The notes under the pieces are model-generated. The model did not search any database, had not been told where the DNA came from, and was given only the letters and a program-made list of their open reading frames with translations. The position numbers and the translations under genes were made by a program. DNA of 64,000 nt, taken from Oxalobacteraceae sp. CFBP 13730. GTDB lineage: Bacteria > Pseudomonadota > Gammaproteobacteria > Burkholderiales > Burkholderiaceae_D. Positions 36,665 to 45,335 of this stretch are shown here, in pieces. Where the stretch lies: assembly GCA_014841835.1 (NCBI GenBank), contig JACYUQ010000001.1, positions 434,001 through 498,000 of the forward strand, read 5' to 3'. Each line of letters starts with the position of its first letter. Positions within the stretch are counted from its first letter, which is position 1.

Positions 36665-38115
36665 ACAAAGTAACTATCCGCCTGCTGGCGACCGGCGTGC
36701 CCGGACTCGATGACTTGCTGGGTGGCGGCGTGCCCGAGTTTTCGTTCAACCTGCTTGCAGGAACGCCCGGCAGCGGCAAGACGACGATGGCACACCAGAT
36801 CATGTTTTCACTGGCCAGTCCGACACGACGTGCCATTTTCTTCACCGTGCTGGGCGAACCCGCGCTGAAGATGCTGCGCTATCAGCAACAGTTCCCTTTT
36901 TTCGATCCCGAAAAAATCGATGACTCGATCAGGTTCGTCAACCTCTCGGCCGATCTGCTCGAGGGAAATTTCGATGCCGTGCTCGCCCGCATCACGGAAG
37001 AAGTCCGCGCCTTTGGCGCGAGCCTCGTGTTTGTCGATTCGTTCCGCTCCGTCGTGCAGACTGCGCGCGGCCTTGACGACGGTCCGGCAGGCTTGCAGCA
37101 TTTTGTCCAGCAGCTGGGCATGCAGATGACGAGCTGGCTGGCGACGACCTTCCTGATTGGCGAATACCTGGTGCCCGAAGAAGAGTCGAGTCCCGTGTTC
37201 ACGGTTGCCGATGGCATCATCTGGCTGTCCCAGCTGGTACACCGCGATGCACTGGTACGCAAGATCCAGGTTGTCAAACTGCGCGGCCACGCGCAAAGCC
37301 TGGGCATGCACACGTTTCGCATCGACGACCAGGGCCTGCGCATCTTCCCGCGCGCAATGGTCCGGCAAGCGCTCGGCGCACCAGTGCGCTTCAAGCCGAC
37401 ACAGCGCCTGTCGATGGGCGTGCCCGCGATCGACACCATGCTCGGTGGTGGGCTACCGGCCGGGTATTCGATGCTGGTCGTCGGCCCGTCAGGTTCCGGC
37501 AAGACAGTATTGGCCACCCAGTTTCTCGAAGAAGGCGCCCGCGTCGGCGAGCCTGGGATCATCGCGGCCTTTGAAAAAAGTCCCAATCAACTGATGAGCC
37601 AGCGGCTCGATGCGCTGGTCGAGAGCGGCAGCGCCGGCGTAATCAACACACGCACGCTCGATCTGTCGCTCGACGAAGTGCTGCATGACCTGATCGACAT
37701 GATCGTCAAGATGAAGGCAAAGCGGGTCGTCATCGATTCGCTGTCCGGCTTTGAAATGGCGCTGGCCTCGGTATTTCGCGAAGACTTCCGCGAGTCCCTC
37801 TACCGGCTGGTGGCATCGCTGACCCAGCTGGGTGTGACGGTACTCATGACCGCCGAGACCGAAGACCGCTATACCGATCTGCGCTTTTCTTCGTATGGCA
37901 ACGCCTTCCTGGCCGATGCGATTTTGATGCAGCGCTATATCGAACTGCACGGCCGTCTGCGCCGGGTGCTGTCGGTGGTCAAAGTACGTGCCAGCGCACA
38001 TAGCGATCACCTGCATTTCTACGACATCCGCGACGGCGACATCCACGTCGGCGACACGCTGGAAAATTACGAAGGCATCCTGACGGGGCAGCCGCGCCCG
38101 CATGAGCGAAGCTGA
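36661..38115 (+). CDS. KaiC-like tandem RecA-fold ATPase
   Basis: A 484-residue protein with two KaiC/RadA-type domains. CI (about 5-245) has Walker A GTPGSGKTT near residue 36 and Walker B ASLVFVDSF; CII (about 250-475) has GPSGSGKTV near 278 and KRVVIDSLSG. The catalytic Glu pair of KaiC is not kept: CI has TVLGEP and CII has AFEKSP. The CII segment where KaiC has the phosphorylated Ser-Thr pair reads NAFLADAI, with Ala-Phe instead. So it is a KaiC homologue, not a clock protein. It is coupled to the small gene upstream. Confidence 0.92.
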   Translation: MNKVTIRLLATGVPGLDDLLGGGVPEFSFNLLAGTPGSGKTTMAHQIMFSLASPTRRAIFFTVLGEPALKMLRYQQQFPFFDPEKIDDSIRFVNLSADLLEGNFDAVLARITEEVRAFGASLVFVDSFRSVVQTARGLDDGPAGLQHFVQQLGMQMTSWLATTFLIGEYLVPEEESSPVFTVADGIIWLSQLVHRDALVRKIQVVKLRGHAQSLGMHTFRIDDQGLRIFPRAMVRQALGAPVRFKPTQRLSMGVPAIDTMLGGGLPAGYSMLVVGPSGSGKTVLATQFLEEGARVGEPGIIAAFEKSPNQLMSQRLDALVESGSAGVINTRTLDLSLDEVLHDLIDMIVKMKAKRVVIDSLSGFEMALASVFREDFRESLYRLVASLTQLGVTVLMTAETEDRYTDLRFSSYGNAFLADAILMQRYIELHGRLRRVLSVVKVRASAHSDHLHFYDIRDGDIHVGDTLENYEGILTGQPRPHERS

Positions 38116-38230
38116 CGAACGGCCCATTGGGACCTGGCGATCGTGCGGTGGCACATTGCGGCGATCGGCCTCCACGCAGGCGCGTATCGTCGGTTGCTGC
38201 GCGATTTAACCTGTTCGTGTGTTCGACTAT

Positions 38231-38668
38231 TCAGCAGGGCTGCGCGGGCGCCGCCACGCTGGCGACCGGAAACAAACGATCATATGCAAGATTGAACAGA
38301 AAGCCGTAGACCAGATAAAACGTCACGATAGCAATATCCATCAGTAGCGCAGCCCACAGGCCAATCCCCAGATACCAGGCGATCAGCGGGATCAGCATGG
38401 CAACCAGGCCCGCTTCGAACAGAAAAGTATGCATGACCCGGATCGCCATCGTCTTTTCGACGCTGCCGCGCAGACGCAGCATGGCGCGGTCAAATCCAAC
38501 GTTGAACACGAAATTCCAGAGTGTGGCGATGGTGGCCGAGAAAATGCCGATGACCCCCATGTCCTGCACGGGCTGGTCGAACAGGATGGCAGATCCCGGG
38601 ATAAAGATGGCCAGAGCTACTCCCTCGAAAAGAAGCGCGTGCCGTACGCGATCGGCGAATGTACGCAT
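38231..38668 (-). CDS. PACE family efflux transporter (bacterial transmembrane pair)
   Basis: A 145-residue membrane protein with four hydrophobic helices in two repeats, the arrangement of AceI-like proteobacterial antimicrobial compound efflux proteins. Each repeat has the family hallmark: RVRHALLFEGVALAIFIPG and WNFVFNVGFDRAM in the first, RVMHTFLFEAGLVAMLIP and FYLVYGFLFNLAYDRLFP in the second. The Glu in helix 1 (FEGVAL) matches the functional Glu of AceI. Likely substrates are biocides or short diamines. A LysR regulator gene is divergent from it. Confidence 0.93.
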   Translation of the reverse strand: MRTFADRVRHALLFEGVALAIFIPGSAILFDQPVQDMGVIGIFSATIATLWNFVFNVGFDRAMLRLRGSVEKTMAIRVMHTFLFEAGLVAMLIPLIAWYLGIGLWAALLMDIAIVTFYLVYGFLFNLAYDRLFPVASVAAPAQPC

Positions 38669-38814
38669 GTAAATCCTTGTTATTGTTGGTAGGGCTGGCG
38701 GCAAGCAGATGTTGAGCAGTACGTTCAAACGCTGGACCGGCAAAGCAAGGCAGGATCATCCCATAGTCTATAAATGCACACATAGCCAAGAAACTGAGGC
38801 ATCATGGTGCAAAT

Positions 38815-39708
38815 ATGAAACACCTGAATTGGGATGACCTGCGCTTGCTGGCACTGATCGCGCAGGAAGGCACGTTGCGCGGTGCGGCGCGAAGGGCGGG
38901 CTTGAGCCCTGCCACACTGTCGCGAAGGCTCGACCAGCTCGAAGAAGCGGTCGGCCAGAAGCTTGTCGAGCGCCATCAAGGTGGTTGCGTTCCAACGACG
39001 TTTGGCGTGGACATGTTCGCACTGGCCGAACAGATGAGCGATATTGCCCTGGAAGTCGAGCATGCACAGGCGCGGCAGAACGCAAGTTCGGCGTCGGGCG
39101 TGGTACGCATCAATACCGACGAATGGCTCTCGTACTTCCTCACTACCCGCTTCGCACCGTTTCATGACGCCTATCCCGATGTGGAGGTCGAGATCGTTAC
39201 CTCCCACCGGCCCTATAACCTGGCACGGCGCGAAGCCGATATCGCAATTCGGCCTTACCGGCCCGAACAGCTCGACCTCGTGGCGCGCCAGGTCGGCACG
39301 CTGTCGTTCGGACTGTATGGCAGTCAGGCGATCGCAACGCGTTACGCTGCCGCCATAGCGAACCAGGACTGGACAGGCGTGCCATTTGTGGGCTTCGACG
39401 AGCCACGTGCCGAGTTCCAGTCCGACCGGTGGTTACGGGCGCTGCCCGGTGCGCCTGCACCCTGGATGCGCTGTAGCTATGGACTTGGCATCCTTGATGG
39501 TGTGACGCATGGCGCCGGTCTGGGTGTGCTGGCCTCGTTTCTGGCAAGCGAAGCCCATGGCCTCGTCACGGCAATTCCGCATATTCCCGAGTTGGATCAG
39601 GCGATCTGGCTCTCGATGCATCGCACGGTGCGAACGACTGCGCGCGTCAGGGCGGTGGTCGATTTCGTGGGGTCGCTGTTCGCGCAGTACCACGAGGGCG
39701 AAGGTTGA
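38815..39708 (+). CDS. LysR-family transcriptional regulator
   Basis: A 297-residue regulator with N-terminal winged helix (LALIAQEGTLRGAARRAGLS, then PATLSRRLDQLEEAVG) and a substrate-binding effector domain from about residue 90. Divergent arrangement with the PACE gene, with a 146-bp gap, suggests it controls that gene, as AceR does AceI. ATAG-T-CTAT in the gap is a small dyad. It ends in a strong bidirectional terminator. Confidence 0.92.
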   Translation: MKHLNWDDLRLLALIAQEGTLRGAARRAGLSPATLSRRLDQLEEAVGQKLVERHQGGCVPTTFGVDMFALAEQMSDIALEVEHAQARQNASSASGVVRINTDEWLSYFLTTRFAPFHDAYPDVEVEIVTSHRPYNLARREADIAIRPYRPEQLDLVARQVGTLSFGLYGSQAIATRYAAAIANQDWTGVPFVGFDEPRAEFQSDRWLRALPGAPAPWMRCSYGLGILDGVTHGAGLGVLASFLASEAHGLVTAIPHIPELDQAIWLSMHRTVRTTARVRAVVDFVGSLFAQYHEGEG

Positions 39709-39713
39709 TGCGT

Positions 39714-39743
39714 AAAAAAACCCGCGACACTCGCGGGTTTTTT
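39714..39743. terminator. Bidirectional terminator after the LysR gene
   Basis: Stem CCCGCGA / TCGCGGG with a CAC loop, flanked by seven A and six T, so it works on both strands. Confidence 0.95.
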
Positions 39744-39825
39744 CATGCGGCCAAACGATGATCCGTTCTTGCCGCCTCTGATACAGGTGTTGCGTGGGTC
39801 CCGGTTTCCACCGCTCCCCGCGCCC

Positions 39826-40098
39826 TTACTTTGCCTTGACGTCGCCCTTGCTCTCGGCTTTCGCCGTTGCCTTGGCTTCCTTGTCGGCTTGCGCTACCGC
39901 TTTCGCATCGGCCTTGCTGACCTTCTTGACCAGCTTGCCATCGGTTTGCGTGCTGCCCTTCAGATTCTCGTTAGGGACAAACGCGGCTTTCGGGGTCTTG
40001 GTGTCCGTCGTGGCGTGTGCTTCTGACGTCGCTGGCGTCTGGGCAAAGGCAGCGGTGGCAAACAGACCCGCAATCAGGGTAACAGTCAATTTTTTCAT
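39826..40098 (-). CDS. Small secreted Ala/Lys/Thr-rich protein
   Basis: A 90-residue protein: signal peptide MKKLTVTLIAGLFATAAFAQ followed by a hydrophilic, probably disordered mature part of about 70 residues rich in Ala, Lys, Thr and Asp (KADAKAVAQADKEAKATAK). It has no Cys and no known motif. Ribosome binding site AAGGAG lies before the ATG. Function unknown; the gene has its own promoter region of nearly 200 bp shared with nothing on the other side. Confidence 0.75.
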   Translation of the reverse strand: MKKLTVTLIAGLFATAAFAQTPATSEAHATTDTKTPKAAFVPNENLKGSTQTDGKLVKKVSKADAKAVAQADKEAKATAKAESKGDVKAK

Positions 40099-40293
40099 GG
40101 TGCAGCTCCTTGGGTGGTGGTGTGGAAGTGCATGTTTTCCATGCTACTGACCAATCAACGATGAGCTTGCCAAACTGTTGACCGACTTAACAAATGCTTA
40201 CATTTCTTGGGTACGATCGCAGCCCGTATGTTCGCCGGCCTGGCGACGCAAGCGCCGCAGTTCATCGGGAACCGGTCATCGGCAAGATGGGAT

Positions 40294-40740
40294 TTATTTC
40301 CGCTTTGCCAGTGCGCGATCGAGCGCATTGGCAAAATGGCGGCTGTCGGCCTGGCTGAACGCCGCCGGCCCACCCGTATCGACGCCGCTGCCGCGCAGTT
40401 CTTCCATGAAGGCGCGCATCGTCAATTGCTGCGCGATCGTGTCCTTCGTGTACCAGTCGCCACGCGGATTGAGCGGCAGGCCGCCCTTGTCCAGCACCAG
40501 CGCCGCCAGCGGAATGTCGCCGGTGACGACGATGTCGCCGGGACTGACGCGCTCGACGATCTCGGCATCGGCCACATCGGCGCCGGCCGGCACCTGCAGC
40601 GCGCGGATGAAGCGCGAGCCCGGCACCCGGATCAACTGATTCGCCACCAGCGTGACGGGCAACTGGGTGCGCTCCGCTACCCGGAACAGGATGTCCTTGA
40701 TGACGCCAGGACAGGCATCGGCGTCGACCCAGATATGCAT
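40294..40740 (-). CDS. YaiI/YqxD family protein (UPF0178)
   Basis: A 148-residue protein with the family opening [18 protein letters not shown] (PIN-like fold with the Asp pair), [11 protein letters not shown] and [18 protein letters not shown], then [15 protein letters not shown]-like proteins are often nucleases; activity of this family is unproven. It follows the acetyltransferase gene by 30 bp on the same strand. Confidence 0.93.
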   Translation of the reverse strand: MHIWVDADACPGVIKDILFRVAERTQLPVTLVANQLIRVPGSRFIRALQVPAGADVADAEIVERVSPGDIVVTGDIPLAALVLDKGGLPLNPRGDWYTKDTIAQQLTMRAFMEELRGSGVDTGGPAAFSQADSRHFANALDRALAKRK

Positions 40741-40770
40741 GATAAGAATGAAGTGAGTGGTTCTGAAAGA

Positions 40771-41295
40771 TCAGTCGGGCACATCACCATTGATGATGAA
40801 CTGGTGAAAAACCTCATGGTGCGGCCCGGGCTGGACCGACCTGAACGGCAGCCGCGTCAACGCGCCCTGCCAGTAACGCAGCGCATGTTCATCCTTGCGA
40901 AACACCGCAATCAACCACGGCCCTGCGTGACCCGGCACGATCTTGCGCGTGGCAGCCTCGGCCAGGCCGAGACGGCGGTACTTCGGCATGACGAACAGGT
41001 GGGCCAATTCCCGTATCTGTCCGCTTTCGAACGGGATCGATTCGACCAGAACAAAACCGGCCGCTTGACCATCTACGGTCAACAGCCAGGCTGCGTCCAC
41101 GCCGTCTGGCTCGCAGTAGCTTGCCACGCCAGCCGGGTCGCACTCGTACAGCCCAGTGTTCAGCAAGTCTTCGCCGCTCCACTGGGTCGCCTCGAAGTAA
41201 TAGAACTGCAGCATGCGGAACAACAGCGCCTGATCCGCGCGGGTTGCACGCTCGATCCCGAATCGACTATCGGCTGGCTGCAACGGCACGGTCAT
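40771..41295 (-). CDS. GNAT family N-acetyltransferase
   Basis: A 174-residue protein with the acetyl-CoA binding segment AHLFVMPKYRRLGLAEAA, near residue 115, preceded by GQAAGFVLVES. The opening RATRADQALLFRMLQFYY is typical of GNAT N-termini. The substrate is unknown. The start at 41295 is set by overlap with the methyltransferase stop (ATGA); about 100 more codons are open upstream but lie inside that gene. Confidence 0.85.
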   Translation of the reverse strand: MTVPLQPADSRFGIERATRADQALLFRMLQFYYFEATQWSGEDLLNTGLYECDPAGVASYCEPDGVDAAWLLTVDGQAAGFVLVESIPFESGQIRELAHLFVMPKYRRLGLAEAATRKIVPGHAGPWLIAVFRKDEHALRYWQGALTRLPFRSVQPGPHHEVFHQFIINGDVPD

Positions 41296-41960
41296 TTCAA
41301 GCGGCAGGTCAGCACCCAGTAAAACTCCCAGCGCGCCACGCGGATCTCGCGCCCAGCCACGCCCACGCGCTTGCGCAGCGCGCTGTCGGTCGGGTAGTTC
41401 TTGACGAGTTCGTGCTGCTTGCCGTCGGCGTCGAGCTGGAATTCGTGGGTATTGCCCAGCAAGTCGGTGCGCACGGTGACGGCGCTTTCGCCTTCGACAT
41501 AGTTGTCGTCGAACAGTACCAGCAGCACATCCTTGCCCAGGCGCTTTTTCAGTGATTGCAGCAGATCGTCCTGCTGCTTGCGGGTCAGGTGCGCCCACAG
41601 GCCGCCCAGGAACACGGCCGTGAACTTGTCCTCCCCCGTGCCCAGGTCGTCCGGCAGCGCCAGCGCATCCAGCAGGCGGTATTCGACATTGTCCAGGTCC
41701 TCGCCATGCATTTGCGCCAGCTCGAGCATTGCGGCGCTGGCGTCGGTGGCGACGATCGACCCGGCTGTTTCGGCCAGCACCTCGGTCCAGGCGCCGCTGC
41801 CGCAGCCCAGTTCCAGGATGCGGTGGCCGGCCAGGAGCGTGGAGATTTGCTCGCGCGCTTCGTCCAGGTCTTCCAGCTGCTCGTCGGCCACCTCGGCGGC
41901 GGCGTTGTCATAGTGGGCGGCGATGCTGTCGTAATAGGCGATAACCGGATTCTTGTCCAT
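41292..41960 (-). CDS. Class I SAM-dependent methyltransferase
   Basis: A 222-residue enzyme. Motif I ILELGCGSGAWTEVL is near residue 50, followed by IVATDASAAMLELAQ and TAVFLGGLWAHLTR. The substrate is unknown. GGAAGC lies 6 nt before the ATG at 41960; an earlier ATG at 41990 overlaps the stop of the cysB-type gene. It lies between cysB and a coupled acetyltransferase, so the three are probably one transcript. Confidence 0.88.
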   Translation of the reverse strand: MDKNPVIAYYDSIAAHYDNAAAEVADEQLEDLDEAREQISTLLAGHRILELGCGSGAWTEVLAETAGSIVATDASAAMLELAQMHGEDLDNVEYRLLDALALPDDLGTGEDKFTAVFLGGLWAHLTRKQQDDLLQSLKKRLGKDVLLVLFDDNYVEGESAVTVRTDLLGNTHEFQLDADGKQHELVKNYPTDSALRKRVGVAGREIRVARWEFYWVLTCRLK

Positions 41961-41989
41961 CGGTGCTTCCATTGAAATATCGTTGTGCA

Positions 41990-42928
41990 TCAAAGTTCGT
42001 AATTGTCCCCACCGCGCATGGCCGATTCGACCATCTTGCGATTCAGTGTCGGCGTCAGCAGTTCGATGAAGGTGTACACATAGCTGCGCAGGTAGGCGCC
42101 CTGCTTGATCGCCACGCGCGACGTGTTCATGCCGAACAGGTGGCCGACCGGGATCGCGCGCAGGCCGCGGTCGCGCTCGGCGTCGAAGGCCATGCCGGCG
42201 ATGATGCCGATGCCCATGCCCAGTTCGACGTAGGTCTTGATCACGTCGGCGTCGATCGCCTCGAGCAACACGTCGGGTTTCAGGCTGCGCAGGCCGAACG
42301 CGTGATCGATCTTGCTGCGCCCGGCGAAGGCGGCATCATACGTGATGATCGGGTAGCTGGCGATTTCTTCGAGCGAGATCGCCCGCGACTTGAACAGCGG
42401 GTGCTCGGGCGGGGCCACCACCACGTGTTCCCACTGGTAGGCCGGCAGCGTGATCAGGCCGTCGATCGTCGTGATGGCCTCGGTGGCGATGGCCAGGTCG
42501 GCCTGGTCGCTCTTGACCATGTCGGCGATCTGCTTCGGATTACCCTGCAGCAACGACAGGCGCACCTTCGGGTACTTCTGCATGAAGGCCTGCACGACTT
42601 TCGGCAGCATGTAGCGCGCCTGTGTGTGCGTGGTGGCAATGGTGAAGCTGCCGCTGTCGTGCGCGGCGTACTCCTTGCCGATGCGCTTGAGGCTTTCGAT
42701 CTCCTGCATGATCAGCTCGACCGACTGCAGCACCAGCCGGCCCGGCTCGGTCAGGCCACGGATCCGCTTGCCATGGCGCGTAAAAATGTCGACGCCCAGC
42801 TCTTCTTCCAGCTCGATGATCGCCTTCGAGACCCCCGGCTGCGAGGTAAACAGCGATTTGGCGGCGTCGGTCAGGTTGTAGTTCTGGCGTACGGCCTCGC
42901 GCACGAAGCGCAGCTGGTGGAGGTTCAT
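41990..42928 (-). CDS. cysB: CysB-type LysR regulator of sulfur assimilation
   Basis: A 312-residue regulator. The N-terminus MNLHQLRFVREAVRQNYNLT and the helix SLFTSQPGVSKAIIELEEEL are those of CysB/Cbl, as is the effector domain with TTHTQARYMLP and DADVIKTYVELGMGIGI. CysB binds O-acetylserine or N-acetylserine and activates cys genes; Cbl senses APS. The gene diverges from the cysI operon and its 165-bp gap would contain the binding sites. CysB and Cbl cannot be told apart by sequence alone. Confidence 0.93.
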   Translation of the reverse strand: MNLHQLRFVREAVRQNYNLTDAAKSLFTSQPGVSKAIIELEEELGVDIFTRHGKRIRGLTEPGRLVLQSVELIMQEIESLKRIGKEYAAHDSGSFTIATTHTQARYMLPKVVQAFMQKYPKVRLSLLQGNPKQIADMVKSDQADLAIATEAITTIDGLITLPAYQWEHVVVAPPEHPLFKSRAISLEEIASYPIITYDAAFAGRSKIDHAFGLRSLKPDVLLEAIDADVIKTYVELGMGIGIIAGMAFDAERDRGLRAIPVGHLFGMNTSRVAIKQGAYLRSYVYTFIELLTPTLNRKMVESAMRGGDNYEL

Positions 42929-42989
42929 TCTGTAAATATTCTTGTTGGCTCTGCGAACAGCATTTTAAGATGCTTATTCGGGTTACGTA

Positions 42990-43026
42990 TATAAGCAAAT
43001 AAATTATCCGTAGTTTGGAATATAAG
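42990..43026 (+). promoter_or_regulatory. A/T-rich cysB-cysI control region with TATAAG direct repeats
   Basis: TATAAG occurs at 42990-42995 and 43021-43026, 31 bp (three helical turns) apart, in the A/T-rich gap between divergent cysB and cysI. LysR-type sites are often A/T-rich and spaced by turns; this is a plausible CysB site and includes likely -10 material. Neither repeat is proven to be one. Confidence 0.4.
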
Positions 43027-43093
43027 TCGACCTCCGTATCATCGGAACATTATTGAATGGGCGTGCACTATCCGCCCTTACCGGAACAAGCCC

Positions 43094-44782
43094 ATGTATC
43101 GTTACGACCAGTACGACCACCTCATCGTGCGCGAGCGCATCGCCCAGTACCGCGACCAGGTGGCGCGCCGCCTGAGCGGTGAGTTGCTCGAAGAAGAATT
43201 CATCCCGCTGCGCCTGCAGAACGGCCTGTACATGCAGCGCCACGCCTACATGCTGCGCGTCGCCGTGCCGTATGGCTTGTTGTCGAGCGCCCAGGTGCGC
43301 ATGTTCGGCCACATTGCCCGCACCTACGACCGTGGCTATGGCCACTTCACCACGCGCCAGAACATCCAGTACAACTGGATCGAACTGGAGCAGACCCCGG
43401 ACATCCTGACCGACCTGGCCTCGGTCGAGATGCACGCCATCCAGACCTCGGGCAATTGCATCCGCAACATCACCACCGATGAATTCGCCGGTGTGGCGGC
43501 CGACGAGATCATCGATCCGCGCCCGTTCGCCGAGATCCTGCGCCAGTGGAGCACGTTCCACCCGGAATTTGCCGCCCTGCCCCGCAAGTTCAAGGTCGCC
43601 ATCAATGGCGCCGTCGAAGACCGCGCGGCCATCGCCGTGCACGATATCGGTCTGACGGTTGTGCACAACGAAGCAGGCGAACTCGGCTTCAAGTTCATGG
43701 CCGGTGGCGGCATGGGCCGCACGCCGATCCTGGGCAGCGTCATCCGCGAGTTCCTGCCATGGCAGCACCTGCTGACGTACACCGAAGCCGTGATGCGCGT
43801 GTACAACCAGAACGGTCGTCGCGACAACAAGTACAAGGCACGCATCAAGATTTTGCTCAAGGCCATGGGCGTCGAGGAATTCACGCGCCAGGTCGAAGCC
43901 GAATGGGCCGACCTGAAGGACGGTCCTGAAACGCTGACGCAGGAAGAATTCGACCGCGTTGCCAAGTGGTTCCAGCCGCACGCCTACCGCACGCTCGAGA
44001 CGATCGACGTGGCCGCTTCGCAGCCGGACAACAAACCATTCGCCAACTGGCTCGATCGCAACGTCAAGCCACACAAGGTGCCGGGTTACGCTGCCGTGCT
44101 GCTGTCGCTGAAGAAAACCGGCGTGCCGCCGGGCGACGCCACCGACGGGCAACTCGATTTCGTGGCCGACCTGGCCGATCAGTTCAGCTTTGGCGAAGTG
44201 CGCGTGACGCACGAGCAGAACCTGGTGCTGGCCGATGTCGAGCAAAGCCAGTTGTTCGCGCTGTGGCAACTGCTCAAGTCGCAGGGCCTGGCCACGCCGA
44301 ACATTGGCCTCCTGACCGACATCATCGCCTGCCCGGGCGGCGACTACTGCTCGCTGGCCAATGCCAAGTCGTTGCCGATTGCCGCGGCCATTGCCGAGCG
44401 CTTCGACGACCTGGACTTCCAGCACGACATCGGCGACATCGAACTGAACATCTCGGGCTGTATCAATGCCTGCGGCCACCACCACGTCGGCAATATCGGC
44501 ATCCTGGGCGTGGACAAGGATGGCAGCGAGTGGTACCAGGTGTCGATTGGCGGCGCGCAGGGCAATACCTCGGCCATCGGCAAGATCATCGGGCCGTCGT
44601 TCTCGGCGCCGCAAATGCCGGAAGTCATCGGGCGCCTGCTCGAAACGTATGTCGGGTGTCGGATCGAGGGTGAGCGCTTTGTCGACACCGTGGGCCGCCT
44701 GGGCATCGCCCCATTCAAGGAACATGTGTATGCCACGCCGATTCCGGCCGGCGAACCCGCGAAGGAAGATCAGTATGCTTGA
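43094..44782 (+). CDS. cysI: Siroheme nitrite/sulfite reductase hemoprotein
   Basis: A 562-residue enzyme reducing sulfite to sulfide with six electrons. The paired 4Fe-4S/siroheme motifs are CPGGDYCSLANAKSLP (near residue 415) and NISGCINACGHHHVGN (near 455); duplicated nitrite/sulfite reductase ferredoxin-like halves start at HAYMLRVAVPYGLLS and VRVTHEQNLVLADVE. No cysJ flavoprotein follows, so another electron donor is needed. GGAAC precedes the ATG. It overlaps the DUF934 gene by 8 bp. Confidence 0.94.
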   Translation: MYRYDQYDHLIVRERIAQYRDQVARRLSGELLEEEFIPLRLQNGLYMQRHAYMLRVAVPYGLLSSAQVRMFGHIARTYDRGYGHFTTRQNIQYNWIELEQTPDILTDLASVEMHAIQTSGNCIRNITTDEFAGVAADEIIDPRPFAEILRQWSTFHPEFAALPRKFKVAINGAVEDRAAIAVHDIGLTVVHNEAGELGFKFMAGGGMGRTPILGSVIREFLPWQHLLTYTEAVMRVYNQNGRRDNKYKARIKILLKAMGVEEFTRQVEAEWADLKDGPETLTQEEFDRVAKWFQPHAYRTLETIDVAASQPDNKPFANWLDRNVKPHKVPGYAAVLLSLKKTGVPPGDATDGQLDFVADLADQFSFGEVRVTHEQNLVLADVEQSQLFALWQLLKSQGLATPNIGLLTDIIACPGGDYCSLANAKSLPIAAAIAERFDDLDFQHDIGDIELNISGCINACGHHHVGNIGILGVDKDGSEWYQVSIGGAQGNTSAIGKIIGPSFSAPQMPEVIGRLLETYVGCRIEGERFVDTVGRLGIAPFKEHVYATPIPAGEPAKEDQYA

Positions 44783-45332
44783 CGCTCACCCACAGATCAT
44801 CAAGGGCCGCGACGTCGTCGCCGACGACTGGAGCGTGCTGCGTCTTGCAGAAACCGATGCAGCCGAGACGATCGAGGTCCCGGCCGGCAAGATCATCGTG
44901 CCGTTGACCGTCTGGCTGGCCCAGCGCGCTGCGCTGGAGACGCGCGCCGAGCTCGGCATATGGCTGGCACCGGACGAACGCGCGGAGAGCATCAAGGACG
45001 ATCTGGGTCGCTTTGCGGTCATCGCGATCGACTTCCCGAAGTTCACCGATGGTCGTGGCTACTCGACCGCCTTCAACCTGCGCCGCCGCCTGGGCTGGAC
45101 GGGCGAACTGCGCGCCATCGGCGACGTGCTGCGCGACCAGTTGTTCCAGATGCAGCGCTGCGGCTTCGATGCCTTCGCCACCCGCCAGGATCGCAGCATC
45201 CACGATGCGCTCAAGGGCTTGTCGGTGTTTTCGGAAACCTACCAGGCGTCGATCGACAATCCGGTGCCGTTGTTCCGCCGCGTGCCGCGGGAAACCCCGG
45301 CGACCTCGAGCGTCATTGCCAGCCAGGAGTAA
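44775..45332 (+). CDS. DUF934 domain protein, sulfite reduction partner
   Basis: A 185-residue protein of the DUF934 family, which sits beside sulfite reductase genes in many proteobacteria. Features: IVPLTVWLAQRAAL, GIWLAPDERAE, DFPKFTDGRGYSTAFNLRRR and LGWTGELRAIGDVLRDQLF. No cofactor motif is evident, and only one Cys lies in the visible core. The start at 44775 overlaps cysI by 8 bp and cysH follows 3 bp after the stop. Function unknown; a role in electron supply or assembly of CysI is inferred only from position. Confidence 0.9.
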   Translation: MLDAHPQIIKGRDVVADDWSVLRLAETDAAETIEVPAGKIIVPLTVWLAQRAALETRAELGIWLAPDERAESIKDDLGRFAVIAIDFPKFTDGRGYSTAFNLRRRLGWTGELRAIGDVLRDQLFQMQRCGFDAFATRQDRSIHDALKGLSVFSETYQASIDNPVPLFRRVPRETPATSSVIASQE

Positions 45333-45335
45333 CCC

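Noticed and set aside
36661..38115. Circadian clock protein KaiC
   Set aside because: No kaiA or kaiB nearby, the phosphorylation pair is Ala-Phe, and the catalytic Glu pair is missing in both domains.
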